Shown here piece after piece: positions 7,820 through 17,200 of a stretch of 64,000 nucleotides of DNA. The position numbers and the translations under genes were made by a program. Where the stretch lies: NCBI RefSeq assembly GCF_000295935.2, contig NZ_ALWO02000052.1:1-64000 (forward strand), given 5' to 3'. The notes under the pieces were generated by a model that worked only from the letters and a program-made list of their open reading frames with translations, was not told the origin of the DNA and searched no databases. Origin of the DNA: Indibacter alkaliphilus LW1. Lineage in GTDB: Bacteria; Bacteroidota; Bacteroidia; Cytophagales; Cyclobacteriaceae. Numbering within the stretch: the first letter of the stretch is position 1; the number at the start of each line of letters is the position of its first letter.

Positions 7820-8849
7820 CACTTTTCGGAATATCTTTTGTAAAACATTCGTTGAAGAAATTCTTTACTGTTTTTCTTGCAGATTTTCCATCCAAGTTTC
7901 GGAAATCAGAAGTTGTAATTAGATAATCCGGTTCTAACTTCATTATTTCTTCAAAGTATTCCATTGAGAAATTTTTATCAGCTTGACACTTTGGTATTAA
8001 AGTCTCAACTAGAAACTCAAATGACCCATTAAAACCTGCACCCTTAATGAATGGATTTTCCGTGCTTTTATCCCATAAATTATTAGCCTTTTGGTAAGAT
8101 TTTTTAATAGAACTATAATAGTTGAGTATAATTCTCTGCTGAACTTCAATTTCATTTAGTTGAAGTCGATTAAAAACACCATCTGCTCCTAGATGAGGTT
8201 TTATTGCATTGACAATAATGGCAAGGTCAATTAATCCACTTCCTTTTGGACTACCTGGATATTTTACCCTTTGATAGAAAGGTGATGTCTCTTCGGTATT
8301 TAAAAATTCAATTATATCTGTAGCACGATTTATTGCGTGTTCCTTATCTTCAATTGCTTCTCCAAATAAATCATAAATTAAACTTTTAGGGACGGGTTTC
8401 TGCTCGCTATTAATATTAAGGAATATTTTGGCTGCTTCTTTAGTTGTAAGCCCAATTGCTAATGAAACTAATACTTCTTTTTCTTTTATTGCGGAATCAT
8501 AATTGGCTGCTTCTCGAAGTCCTTCAATTCTATGTTGACCATCCAAGATTTGAGCTCTTCTACCTTGAAGTGGAAGATTGAGAGTATCCTTTTTTATTTT
8601 TGGCTGATTATCTGTGTCAGTCCAATTAAGAATGAATGTGTTCACAAATAAATTTCCTTCCAAGATGAATTTCCTAATTAAAGAAATTCTTTGTTTGTTC
8701 AGAATCCTTTGAACTGCGCCTTGTTCTGTGCTTTTTCCCCGTGCTGCAACATAGGTGATGTCTAGCAAGTCAGAAATTTTCATTGAAAACGTGTAAATGT
8801 CATTCTCGAAAAATCGAGTAGTTACGTATCTGTATTCTTCACTTCTCAT
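7803..8849 (-). CDS. DGQHR-domain protein (DndB-like)
   Basis: A 348-residue protein with the diagnostic AQILDGQHRIEGL around residue 100 and FLNINSEQKPVPKSL around 145. These are the DGQHR and NxxQ-type motifs of the ParB-like/DndB fold. DndB represses or modulates DNA phosphorothioation, and other DGQHR proteins sit in restriction or defence islands (family knowledge). No dndCDE genes are here, so a dnd role is not supported. It is the first gene of a two-gene cassette with the HEPN-like gene. The start ATG is 38 bases from the attC C core. Confidence 0.8.
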   Translation of the reverse strand: MRSEEYRYVTTRFFENDIYTFSMKISDLLDITYVAARGKSTEQGAVQRILNKQRISLIRKFILEGNLFVNTFILNWTDTDNQPKIKKDTLNLPLQGRRAQILDGQHRIEGLREAANYDSAIKEKEVLVSLAIGLTTKEAAKIFLNINSEQKPVPKSLIYDLFGEAIEDKEHAINRATDIIEFLNTEETSPFYQRVKYPGSPKGSGLIDLAIIVNAIKPHLGADGVFNRLQLNEIEVQQRIILNYYSSIKKSYQKANNLWDKSTENPFIKGAGFNGSFEFLVETLIPKCQADKNFSMEYFEEIMKLEPDYLITTSDFRNLDGKSARKTVKNFFNECFTKDIPKSDEYKF

Positions 8850-8886
8850 TTTCTTGTTCTTTAGGTTTTTCGTTTTCTATTATACA

Positions 8887-9021
8887 CCATAACGGTTTCG
8901 GGCTTTGCGTTCGGGCGGGATTTCGGAGGACAAAACTGTCAAACTGCACTGAACTTGAATAGAAGCACAAAGCTCCAAGTTTGCATGTCACCCCGCCTGA
9001 CGCAAAACCCGTGTTATATGC
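8887..9021 (-). mobile_element. attC recombination site C
   Basis: On the minus strand it begins GCATATAACACGGGTTTTGCG and ends CGCAAAGCCCGAAACCGTTATGG. The outer arms are complementary (ACGGGTTTTGCGTCAGGCGGG with CCCGCCCGAACGCAAAGCC, with unpaired bases), and the terminal core is GTTATGG. Architecture matches attC, but the middle differs from sites A and B, as is usual for cassettes of different origin. It separates the small membrane-protein cassette from the DGQHR cassette. Confidence 0.7.
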
Positions 9022-9028
9022 CGCTTTT

Positions 9029-9400
9029 CTATTCATTTTCTGTCGGTTTGTCAAATGTCGGATAACCATTTTTCCATTTTCTCTCTGTTGAATTCCACAT
9101 TAAATATGGCCCGTCAAAACCTTCCACATAAATAAGTTCAAAGTTGTCTTCACTTAATTTTCTGTACTCTGGTTGCAAAAAATCAATTTTGTCTCTAAAA
9201 CCAAATTTTCGCAATGTTTCCCAATCGTTGTTGTCGGGTAAGCCATTTTGTTTTTGATATCTTTCAATCTTTTCTATTATCTGCTCGCCAAGTTTTATGT
9301 CTGAACTTCTGTTTATAGTCAAAGGCAAGTTCCACCAAATGAAATAAGTTCCAATGATTAGAACAAATACGGCCAATATGCTAAAAAATATTTTTTTCAT
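9029..9400 (-). CDS. Small membrane-anchored protein, unknown
   Basis: A 123-residue protein. Residues 5-30 (KIFFSILAVFVLIIGTYFIW) are one membrane segment, probably an N-terminal anchor. The rest is a soluble, aromatic, charged domain. It includes GEQIIEKIERYQKQNGLP and NDWETLRKFGF, a pattern seen in small extracytoplasmic proteins often annotated as hypothetical in cassettes. The chosen ATG at 9400 overlaps the upstream membrane-protein gene by 4 bases, and longer readings ignore this overlap. No function can be assigned. Confidence 0.65.
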   Translation of the reverse strand: MKKIFFSILAVFVLIIGTYFIWWNLPLTINRSSDIKLGEQIIEKIERYQKQNGLPDNNDWETLRKFGFRDKIDFLQPEYRKLSEDNFELIYVEGFDGPYLMWNSTERKWKNGYPTFDKPTENE

Positions 9401-9849
9401 TGTTTGAGTGTTTTCAAGTCCATTGATAAAAATAGCCCACCTGTCAGCCCGTGAATGATTCCTGCACCCCAATAAAACCAAAGTCGATATATTGCATAAC
9501 CTTGAAGTGCGTCAAAAATTTCAAATCGTCTGTTTTTAATTGTCGCCAAAACTCCTTCACTCAAAGCTGTCGAAAGGAATGCAATTGTCCAAATGAAGAG
9601 AATAAAGCTGAATGCAACTAAATAAACGTTTCTTTTCTGTCCTGTCACTTGTTTGTAAATCAGTTTAGAAGTCAGCCAAGTTGAAAGTGTCAGTCCGAAT
9701 GGAATTGTCAGCCAAATATGAAGTCTTGCTATTAAATAGTCGCTGTTTGGTATTTCATTGATTAGCCAAAAAATAAAAACTGTCACCAAAGCACCAATAA
9801 TCAGATGTCTTGATAAAATTTGAAATGTCAGTTTTATATCTTGCTTCAT
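9397..9849 (-). CDS. Multi-pass membrane protein, unknown
   Basis: A 150-residue protein with about four hydrophobic segments (near residues 15-33, 45-65, 72-95 and 115-145). The ATG at 9849 (MKQDIKL) is preferred over an ATG at 9942. The longer form would read through the attC half-site at 9874-9883. It is translationally coupled to the following anchored protein, so the two probably form a membrane complex. No family recognised. Confidence 0.6.
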   Translation of the reverse strand: MKQDIKLTFQILSRHLIIGALVTVFIFWLINEIPNSDYLIARLHIWLTIPFGLTLSTWLTSKLIYKQVTGQKRNVYLVAFSFILFIWTIAFLSTALSEGVLATIKNRRFEIFDALQGYAIYRLWFYWGAGIIHGLTGGLFLSMDLKTLKQ

Positions 9850-9873
9850 TTTCGGTTTGTGTCGTCCTAAAAT

Positions 9874-9883
9874 GCCACATAAC
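9874..9883 (-). mobile_element. Possible attC core half-site at the array start
   Basis: The minus strand reads GTTATGTGGC, like the GTTATGG core of attC C, at the place where the first cassette should begin. The complementary arm of a full attC or an attI site is not evident upstream. A nearby dyad, CCAAGCTA...TAGCTTGG (about 9909-9936), is unexplained. Confidence 0.35.
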
Positions 9884-10043
9884 TTATTTATAAAAACGTA
9901 TCTATTCCTCCAAGCTAACAAAAACTGATAGCTTGGTATCATAAAAACATCATTTATTAAAATTTCAATTAATTCAAAGATTAATCAATAGCTGATCGTA
10001 AACCTGAGATTATTATCATCACATTAAAATCAACTAAATCCCC

Positions 10044-10147
10044 ACATCCCCAAACCTACCCATTTCCCCTCTCCCAAAAAATACCCTGTACAGGGTAATT
10101 TCACCTATATAAACCAAAAAAGCCCCGGTTTTCGGAGCTTTTTGATT
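10044..10147. repeat. Repeat R3: palindrome plus terminator
   Basis: Third R copy. TACCCTGTACAGGGTA lies at 10082-10097. A good rho-independent terminator follows: AAAAAGC, CCG, loop, CGG, GCTTTTT at 10116-10143. It stands 3' of the minus-strand regulator genes and reads as a terminator on both strands. It matches R1 at roughly nine of ten positions over ~90 bases and in the same orientation. Confidence 0.75.
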
Positions 10148-10169
10148 TAAAAACGAGGTGATTTGTTAT

Positions 10170-10439
10170 TCAATCATTTTTGTAAGTTCCAATATACCCA
10201 CTGTTGCTATTACTTTTTTCCCCAATATTATTGTGATTAACACTGGCGTTTTCTAAAAAAAATACCTCTGCAGGAATATTAAAAAAATCTCCAAGCTTTA
10301 TTGCATTTTGAATAGTCATTTTCACTTTTCCATCTTTGATTCCCCTAAGTTCTTCAAGTGGAATTTCCGAGCCTTTAGAGACTTCTTCAATTGTCACATT
10401 CTGGTCAAGTAATAATGTTTTAAATGGGATATTACTCAT
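10170..10439 (-). CDS. Small XRE-like helix-turn-helix protein
   Basis: An 89-residue protein. Residues ~12-60 have an HTH_3/Cro-like pattern (VTIEEVSKGSEIPLEELRGI followed by MTIQNAIKLGDFFNIP). The tail has KSNSNSGYI, shared with the gene just upstream. It lies 4 bases after that gene's stop, so both are in one operon ending at R3. It may be a diverged duplicate without the coiled coil. It could form heterodimers with its neighbour or act as an antirepressor, but nothing in the sequence decides. Confidence 0.65.
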   Translation of the reverse strand: MSNIPFKTLLLDQNVTIEEVSKGSEIPLEELRGIKDGKVKMTIQNAIKLGDFFNIPAEVFFLENASVNHNNIGEKSNSNSGYIGTYKND

Positions 10440-10443
10440 ATTT

Positions 10444-10857
10444 TTAATTTTTAGATTTTTTAGAATTCAACTCTGATTTCAATATCTCAATAACTTCCTT
10501 TAAAAGGCCAATTTGGTGGTCTTTTTCTTTGATTAGTTGGTCTTTTTCAGAAATAATTCTTTCATAAAGTGACTCTGTACTTTGATCATTAATATAATTG
10601 TGAATGTAACCACTATTGCTGTTACTTTTTGGCCCAGTATTATAATTGATTACTGGCAACTCATCTGACAGAAAATAATCTGGCTTCACATGATAAAACT
10701 CAGACAGTTGCTGAATCCTATCCAAAGTCAGCTTGGTCTTCCCTGACTCCAAATTAGAATAGGTCTTCTGATTAATATTTAGCACATTGGCTACATATTC
10801 CTGAGAGTAATCCCGGGATTCCCGAAGTATCCTCATGATTTTTTGTGCCTTGACCAT
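10444..10857 (-). CDS. XRE-family regulator with C-terminal coiled coil
   Basis: A 137-residue protein. Residues 5-62 are a classic HTH_3 domain (YSQEYVANVLNINQKTYSNL, ESGKTKLTLDRIQQL). GPKSNSNSGYIHNYIND follows, then a predicted coiled coil (residues ~95-130, repeated EKDQLIKEKDHQ). It binds DNA as a regulator, and targets are unknown. The same SNSNSGYI linker is found in its smaller downstream partner. It is the boundary gene of the accessory region. Confidence 0.85.
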   Translation of the reverse strand: MVKAQKIMRILRESRDYSQEYVANVLNINQKTYSNLESGKTKLTLDRIQQLSEFYHVKPDYFLSDELPVINYNTGPKSNSNSGYIHNYINDQSTESLYERIISEKDQLIKEKDHQIGLLKEVIEILKSELNSKKSKN

Positions 10858-12606
10858 AGCAGTACTTTTTTGACTGAACTAGAAAATTTCTTCCTTGAAT
10901 AGTACTTTTTTTAACGAATTCCCTTCATACAAATTTCCAAAATTTGTCTTAAAGCAATCATAGTTCAATATAAGCAGTTATTAGCTGATTTGGAATATTT
11001 GATTGAATCTTTTATTTGGAAACGGTAAAATATGGACTTGCTTATTCACTTATTTGATCAGGAATCTTCAACTCAACCAAAGAGAAGATGTAAATCGGTG
11101 AATATAAGTTCAGTCTATTATTGTGGTTTTGAAATTTCAGACTCCTCATCAATATCCCCTTTTGAAATCCTATTCAAAAGAAAACCCAAAAACCCTATTT
11201 GAACCTATTTTCCTTCCAGGTGGGCATACGAAACCTCCACAAGCTATAGATACTCTTTTAGGCCCACTTGTGAGATTCAAGAAGCAAAGCCTGTCCCGAG
11301 CATCGGGAAAGCAAGAGACAAGACGGGTCTGTGAGTCTATTATACTAGTTGATAGACGATAGACCATAGACGGATTTACCTTTTGTAGGGGTTTGACTCA
11401 GTCGTAAGGTATAATAATCTAATCGGTCTCTTGATCCAGCCTACAATTATAGGTCTTGGTACATGGTACTTTGTACTTTGTACAACACCCTATTTACAAG
11501 GGCTGTATTTCCAACATATCTAAACTTATCTCCAATGAAGCACTTCATGAAAAACTGCTTCCTGGCATTCCTATGCCTATACCGAAGCAAAGCCTACGGC
11601 ATACGAAAAAGAGTTGTGGATCACCCTTATGGGAGTCGGGCAGGGAATCCCCGCCCTTCCGCTCCCTCCTTCTTACAAAGGTGGATCCATTACAGGCTAT
11701 ACCCTGCCCATGCCTGTCCGGCCGCCTCCAGGATCAGGGCAGTGACTGACCTGGGCTCCAAGTATCCCAGAAGTCTCAGCACGGTACTCTGGCTGGCATC
11801 ACTGGCGCTTACGGTACGAGGTACCTATGACAGAAATGTAGGGATCGTCATTCTGAACGCAGTGAAGAATCTCCCACTATTAAGGGAAGGAGATCCTTCA
11901 CCTCCGCAAGCTTCGGATCAGGATGACGTACACCTACGGTCATTTCCACGCTGTAAAAGCCAGATTATAAACACTGCCATTGACAGGATTGTAGGGGCCG
12001 TCACTCTGAGTGAAGCGAAGAGTATCCTTCCTTTGAGAGTAGGTAGATCCCCCGCAAATCTGCGGGACAGGCTTTCTCCTCCGCAAGCTACGGATACCAT
12101 TGACAGATATGGAGGGATCGTCATTCTGAACGCAGTGAAGAATCTCCCACTATTAAGGGAAGGAGATCCTTCTCCTCCGCAAGCTACGGATCAGGATGAC
12201 GTACACCTACGGTCATTTCCCCGCTGTAAAAGCCAGATTATAAACAATGCCATTGACCTGATCCGGGAAAGGTTACTGATGATCTCCTTCCGCTCAGCAA
12301 AGGTGCTCATCAAGGGACTGCCATACCAAAAGCTCTCCCTCAAAGACGGCAGCAGGCATGTTTGCATGCCCTCTTACCTCAAGCCCAGGGAATTTCCCTA
12401 AGTAAAAACTTTACCCCTAACTCCCTTCAAGGCTCCCGGTTCACTTTCCTCATAAGGTGATTTGATTTAAAGACCCAAATGTAGCTAGCGGATTCACATA
12501 AGGTGACGGTACTACCCCGGGAGGGAAGCCCCGCTTCCGGGCCGGAAATTTAGTTGATAACCGTGCATTCCGGCCTCCTTTTTTTATCAATATAAAATAC
12601 CTACAC
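10858..12606. other. Gene-free 1.7-kb stretch with dispersed repeats
   Basis: No convincing gene. Long frames such as 11463-12401 are translations of repeats. A word-repeat fragment is at ~11455-11490 (GTACATGGTACTTTGTACTT). Direct repeats of TCATTCTGAACGCAGTGAAG...GGATGACG units lie at 11846-11990 and 12115-12260, with a divergent middle unit at 11995-12110. GC-rich hairpins stand at 12515-12590, just upstream of the tlpA-like gene. No promoter of the TTTG/TAnnTTTG type was found close to that gene. Confidence 0.7.
11846..12260. repeat. Repeat family N (TCATTCTGAACGCAGTGAAG), three units
   Basis: Two units about 268 bases apart are almost identical for ~145 bases: ATTCTGAACGCAGTGAAGAA, CCGCAAGC, GGATGACGTACACC and GCCAGATTATAAAC. 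A third, diverged unit between them reads GTCACTCTGAGTGAAGCGAA with a CCCGCAAATCTGCGGG hairpin. More copies lie at 23880-24505. These are non-coding dispersed elements; their translated frames repeat the words ILNAVKNL. Confidence 0.8.
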
Positions 12607-14232
12607 ATGAAACAATCTAAAACCTTTAAAGGCTGCTTCTCACTATCCAAGAACAATAAATTATCAAGGGCTATTTTCCTTGTGACTTTGCACTGCCTCT
12701 TATTTTCCTTAAAAGCGATTTCTCAGGTTGCCGGAAATATCCATGATACAAAAGTCCATATTAAGTTGGAAAAGAAAGGGGTATCGGATATGGTCGATGC
12801 TTCCGTAATCCTGTACTCCGAGTTTTTGGATTTAGACGCTGCCTTTCCGAAACCTGACAAGATTGATCTCCACCTCACTAAAGGATCTTTTCTGACCGCT
12901 GACCCTGGTATGATGTCAGGCTCATTGGAAATTAACCCTCAAGAGAAGTACTCCTATATCGATATATTCTTCGGTGGGACCAAAATCATAGACCATTACC
13001 TTATCGAACAGGGAGATTCTATCTGGATCCATCTCGAAGAGGAAGTCTACTTTCTGGGTCCTCAGGGCTATAAATTTGAATTGCAGCAACAGCTGGACAG
13101 AGCGCTCAAAAAATCAAGAATCAGGACTAATCCACTGATCATGATTTCGGATGCCTCTTCTTTTCTCGATACAGAGGATAAAAAAATAGTGCATCAACAA
13201 CTTCTGGATTCCTACCGGCCCGGATGGAACAGGAAAGTTGACATTGCAGACACCGACCAAAAGATTGCGGAAAGGATTGAGGCCTTACTTAGCAACTCTC
13301 TTGACCATAATGAAATCCGCGCAATCCTGGACAGGTATAGTGGAGGTATCAGCGGGGAATTGTACAACATTCTCCTGATGGAGACCGTGGCGAAATCAAT
13401 ATTGCCTGCATTGGATTTGTTGATCTCTCAAGGCAATCACCGTTCTCCCTATTTTACAAATCTTCAAGTAGCTGATTTGATTTCAGGCTTGGTCAAACTG
13501 GATAGCCATGAAACTTTCTATCCTGACCCATATCGGAAGGCACTTATGCTTTCGGTGTACTGGCAGTCCCTGGCTGAATCAACCCCATTGGCTGAAATCA
13601 TGGAAACATTTTCCAATGAGCTAGAAGACCTTCTTTGGGCAAAATTAATGATAAAGTACAGGGCAAAATTCTCCCCCTCCTTCTTTCAAACCCAAATACC
13701 CAATATCCAATCACAAAAGATCCGGACACAACTGTTGGGTCTTTTGGTGGAAAATCATCAATCCCTTGATTTGGCCACATTCGAAAGCACAGATGGGGAG
13801 GAAGTAGCATTCAAGGATCATTCCGGTAAGTTTCTTTTTGTGGATTTCTGGATCAGCGGATGCGGCTCCTGTCTGAAATTCAAAAAGGAAATGATGCCCC
13901 ATTTGTTGGCTTTGGCCAAAGAGGGTCATCCCATAGAAGTGCTTGCAGTATCTGCTGATAAAAAGCAGGAAGTGTGGGTAAAAACTATTGATTCGGAAAC
14001 TTTTCGGGGAGAGGGACTGACCAATCTCTACGCAGGGGAGCAGCATCCCTTTCTGGAAGCACATCTTATCAGAAGTTTCCCTACCCAAATGCTCATCTCT
14101 CCCGATGGCAGAATACTGAAATCAGGAACTATGCCCCATGATCCTTCCTCTATGCGGGAGTATCTCCTGGATGAATTGAAAAAGCCCACTCAAAACTCAC
14201 AACACAGAACAAATTCCAACCAAAACAACTGA
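12607..14232 (+). CDS. TlpA-like thioredoxin-fold exported protein
   Basis: A 541-residue protein. The first ~40 residues contain a hydrophobic stretch (AIFLVTLHCLLFSLKAIS) with a plausible signal cleavage before QVAG. The middle (~60-390) is unassigned. Residues ~395-525 are a thioredoxin domain: FLFVDFWISGCGSCLKFKKE with a CGSC redox pair near 418-421, and SFPTQMLISPDGRI containing the cis-Pro. It would reduce or exchange disulfides outside the cytoplasm. The stop is 4 bases before susC, so they are co-transcribed. TlpA proteins beside SusCD are a recurring Bacteroidota arrangement, with substrate unknown. Confidence 0.8.
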   Translation: MKQSKTFKGCFSLSKNNKLSRAIFLVTLHCLLFSLKAISQVAGNIHDTKVHIKLEKKGVSDMVDASVILYSEFLDLDAAFPKPDKIDLHLTKGSFLTADPGMMSGSLEINPQEKYSYIDIFFGGTKIIDHYLIEQGDSIWIHLEEEVYFLGPQGYKFELQQQLDRALKKSRIRTNPLIMISDASSFLDTEDKKIVHQQLLDSYRPGWNRKVDIADTDQKIAERIEALLSNSLDHNEIRAILDRYSGGISGELYNILLMETVAKSILPALDLLISQGNHRSPYFTNLQVADLISGLVKLDSHETFYPDPYRKALMLSVYWQSLAESTPLAEIMETFSNELEDLLWAKLMIKYRAKFSPSFFQTQIPNIQSQKIRTQLLGLLVENHQSLDLATFESTDGEEVAFKDHSGKFLFVDFWISGCGSCLKFKKEMMPHLLALAKEGHPIEVLAVSADKKQEVWVKTIDSETFRGEGLTNLYAGEQHPFLEAHLIRSFPTQMLISPDGRILKSGTMPHDPSSMREYLLDELKKPTQNSQHRTNSNQNN

Positions 14233-14236
14233 CATC

Positions 14237-17200
14237 ATGAAAAAAGCTTTACTTAAAAAACTGCCTTTAGGGCTGTTCATTTTGGCATTGGCCCTTGTTC
14301 CCCTTGCTTCTCAGGCACAGCTTAAAGGGACTGTTCTCACCATGCCTAACCGTCAGGAACTCCCAGGCGCTGTCATTATGATAAGGCCCTCGGACAGATC
14401 TGCTATCAGCGATGCACAAGGGGAGTTCAGTATTTCTCTGGAAGAGGGTATCCATACCCTGACAGTTTCCTATCTGGGATTTAAAACTTACACCCTCCAG
14501 CTCGACTATCCCCAGACCAATGAGCTGACCATCATTCTCGAGCCGGATCAAATGGACTTGGGTGAAGTGGAAGTGGTAACCACGGGCTATCATGAAATCC
14601 CAAAGGAAAGGGCAACAGGCTCCTTCGTCAAAGTAGGACAGGAACTGGTAGACAGAAGAATAAGCACCAATATCCTTGAAAGATTGGAGGATGTGACCTC
14701 GGGACTGATTTTTAATAGAAACAGCCCGAATACAGACCCACTGAGTATCAGGGGAAGGTCAACCTTGTTCGGGAATTCCTTTCCTCTGATTGTCATAGAC
14801 AACCTTCCTTATGAGGGGCCATTGGAAAACATCAATCCCAATGATGTGGAATCTGTAACTGTCCTCAGAGATGCGGCAGCAGCCTCTATTTGGGGAGCTC
14901 AGGCAGGAAACGGTGTCATCATCATTACCACCAAAAAAGGTAAGATGGACATGCCATTAAAAGTTTCCTTCAATTCCAACGTCAATGTGATAGAGCCACA
15001 GGACTTGTTCTATCAGCCCCTAATGGATATCGGTGACTTCGTCAACCATGAAAGAGGCTTGTTTGAGGCCAATTACTACAATGCTCAGATCAATGCTCCT
15101 TCCAGGCAGCCCTTGTCACCAGTGGTGGAAACAATGCTTGCAGAGCGCAACGGACTGATCAGTCAGAGTGAGCGCGATGCGGCATTGGCAACCTTTTCCC
15201 AGCAGGATAGAAGAGAACAGTTGAGGGATTTCTATTACCGGCCTGCTGTGAACCAACAATATGCCCTTCAGCTAACCGGTGGAGGAAAAAACCACAACTA
15301 TGCCTTTTCAGCAGGCTATGACAGAAATGGAAGTGATGTCATAGACAATACCTTTGAAAGAATTACCCTTACGGCAAAAAATTCATGGTCTGCTTTCAGC
15401 AACCGCTTGGAAATTTCAACAGGAATAGCCTATTCCAAAACAGCTGACCGCAGCGGTACTTCCGTGCCGAACATTTTGCATCCTTATGAGGCTCTTCGGG
15501 ACGCTAACGGAAACAACCTTGCTGTGGTATCCGCAATCAATACCAGGTTCAGGGACCAGATGCAGGGCAGCGGATTGCTTGACTGGAGTTTCAGGCCGCT
15601 GGATGAAATCGGCATGGTGAATTCCCGTACCGGTTCAGATGATTTCAGGATAAATCTGGGAACCAATTACAAAATAATAGAAGGGCTAAATGCCCAGGTC
15701 CTGTACCAACTTTGGAGGAACAACCTGTCAAGCAGCAACCTTCAGGAAGAGGAGCTTTTTACTATGAGGAACCTGATCAACAGTTTTACGCAAGTGGCAG
15801 AAGACGGATCTCTATCAAGGCCAGTTCCATTGGGCAGCCGTCTATATACCACCAAAAGGGAGTCCTTCAGCCACAACTTGAGAGGGCAGTTGAATTATTC
15901 CAGAAAATTCCAAATTGGTGAGCTTGCAGCCCTGGGTGGCTGGGAAATGCGGGACAGGCAGTCCCTACAGGATAGGATGTCCTACTACGGATACAATGAC
16001 AGGCTTGGAATCAGTACGCCGATAGACCATGTCACCCTATTTCCACAATTCCAAAATCCAGGATCAAGGCAGGCGATCCCCTACGGAGGCTTGCACAGTG
16101 GGGACATAGACAGGTTTGTTTCCTATTTCGCCAATGCTTCCTACACTCTGCAGGATAAATATACGCTCACAATGAGCGGAAGGAGGGATATGTCAAACCT
16201 TTTTGGTGTTAATGCCAACCAAAGGGGAGTCCCTCTTTGGAGTGTAGGTGGTTCATGGCTGATCAGCAATGAAAGTTTTTTTAACTGGGACTATATGCCA
16301 TTCCTAAAATTGAGGACTACTTATGGATACAACGGAAATGTGGACAGGTTTTCAAGTGCACTGACAACCATGCGGTATACTACCTTTAATATGATCATTC
16401 CGGGTCTCCCCTATGGTTTTATCAATACCCCTCCCAATCCAGATTTAAGATGGGAAAGAATAAAGATTACCAATTTTGGGCTGGATTTTGAAAATAAGTC
16501 CGGCAGGTTAAGCGGTAACATAGAGTTTTACACAAAAACCGGTGTTGACCTGATTGGAGAGTCTCTAATACCAGAATCCAACGGACTGATGAATTTCAGA
16601 GGGAATTTTTCAAGTACGCGTACCATGGGCTGGGATATTACACTCAATACCCTCAATCTGGACAGGGGGATTAGGTGGAATACCCAATACCTCATAAGTT
16701 TTGTGAACGACAAAGTGCTCTCCTTTGACGGTAGCAGGTCTGTAGGCCAATATATAGGATCGGCTTCCACTTCGGTGATGCCAATGGAGGGCAATCCCCT
16801 TTTTGCTGTTTATTCCTATGGATGGCAAGGACTTCATCCTGATACTGGTGACCCTATGGGCCTGTTTGAGGGAGAAGCATCTACAAATTATGCAGGAATT
16901 ATCAATTCCTTTACTCCGGAGACCCTCTACTATCATGGCCCTGCAAGGCCAACTGCTTTTGGATCTGTCCGCAATGATTTCATGTACAAAGCCTTAGGGA
17001 TCTCATTCAACCTATCCTATAGATTTGGCCATTATTACAGAAGGCGATCTGTCAATTACATGGATCTGAACAGGGGTATGATCACCCATGGTGATTTTTC
17101 AGAAAGGTGGCAGCAGCCAGGGGATGAAGCTATTACCAATGTCCCTTCATTGCCTGTCGGACTGAACAATGCAAGGCATTTGTTTTACCAAGGTTCTGGC

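Larger units (their letters stand above)
3163..9883 (-). mobile_element. Integron-type gene-cassette array without integrase
   Basis: On the minus strand the order is: membrane pair (9849-9029), attC, DGQHR + HEPN-like pair (8849-6992), attC, NERD-helicase (6819-4669), attC, glycosylase + deiminase pair (4505-3163). Every gene has the same orientation and each attC-like site lies just after a stop codon, the canonical cassette layout. Two sites (4524-4657 and 6850-6986) are clearly similar to each other, while the third shares only the architecture. No intI gene is in the window, so this is either the far end of an array or a cluster of attC sites lacking an integrase. Confidence 0.7.

Noticed and set aside
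7803-8849. Phosphorothioation (dnd) system
   Set aside because: A DGQHR protein alone is not evidence; dndA, dndC, dndD and dndE are absent.
8839-9069. A 76-codon minus-strand frame
   Set aside because: It runs through attC site C and the tail of the next gene, and its sequence reflects the paired attC arms.
11463-12401. A 312-codon plus-strand frame
   Set aside because: It is made of family N repeats in translation (ILNAVKNL duplicated), has no recognised domain and overlaps other open frames of the same kind.
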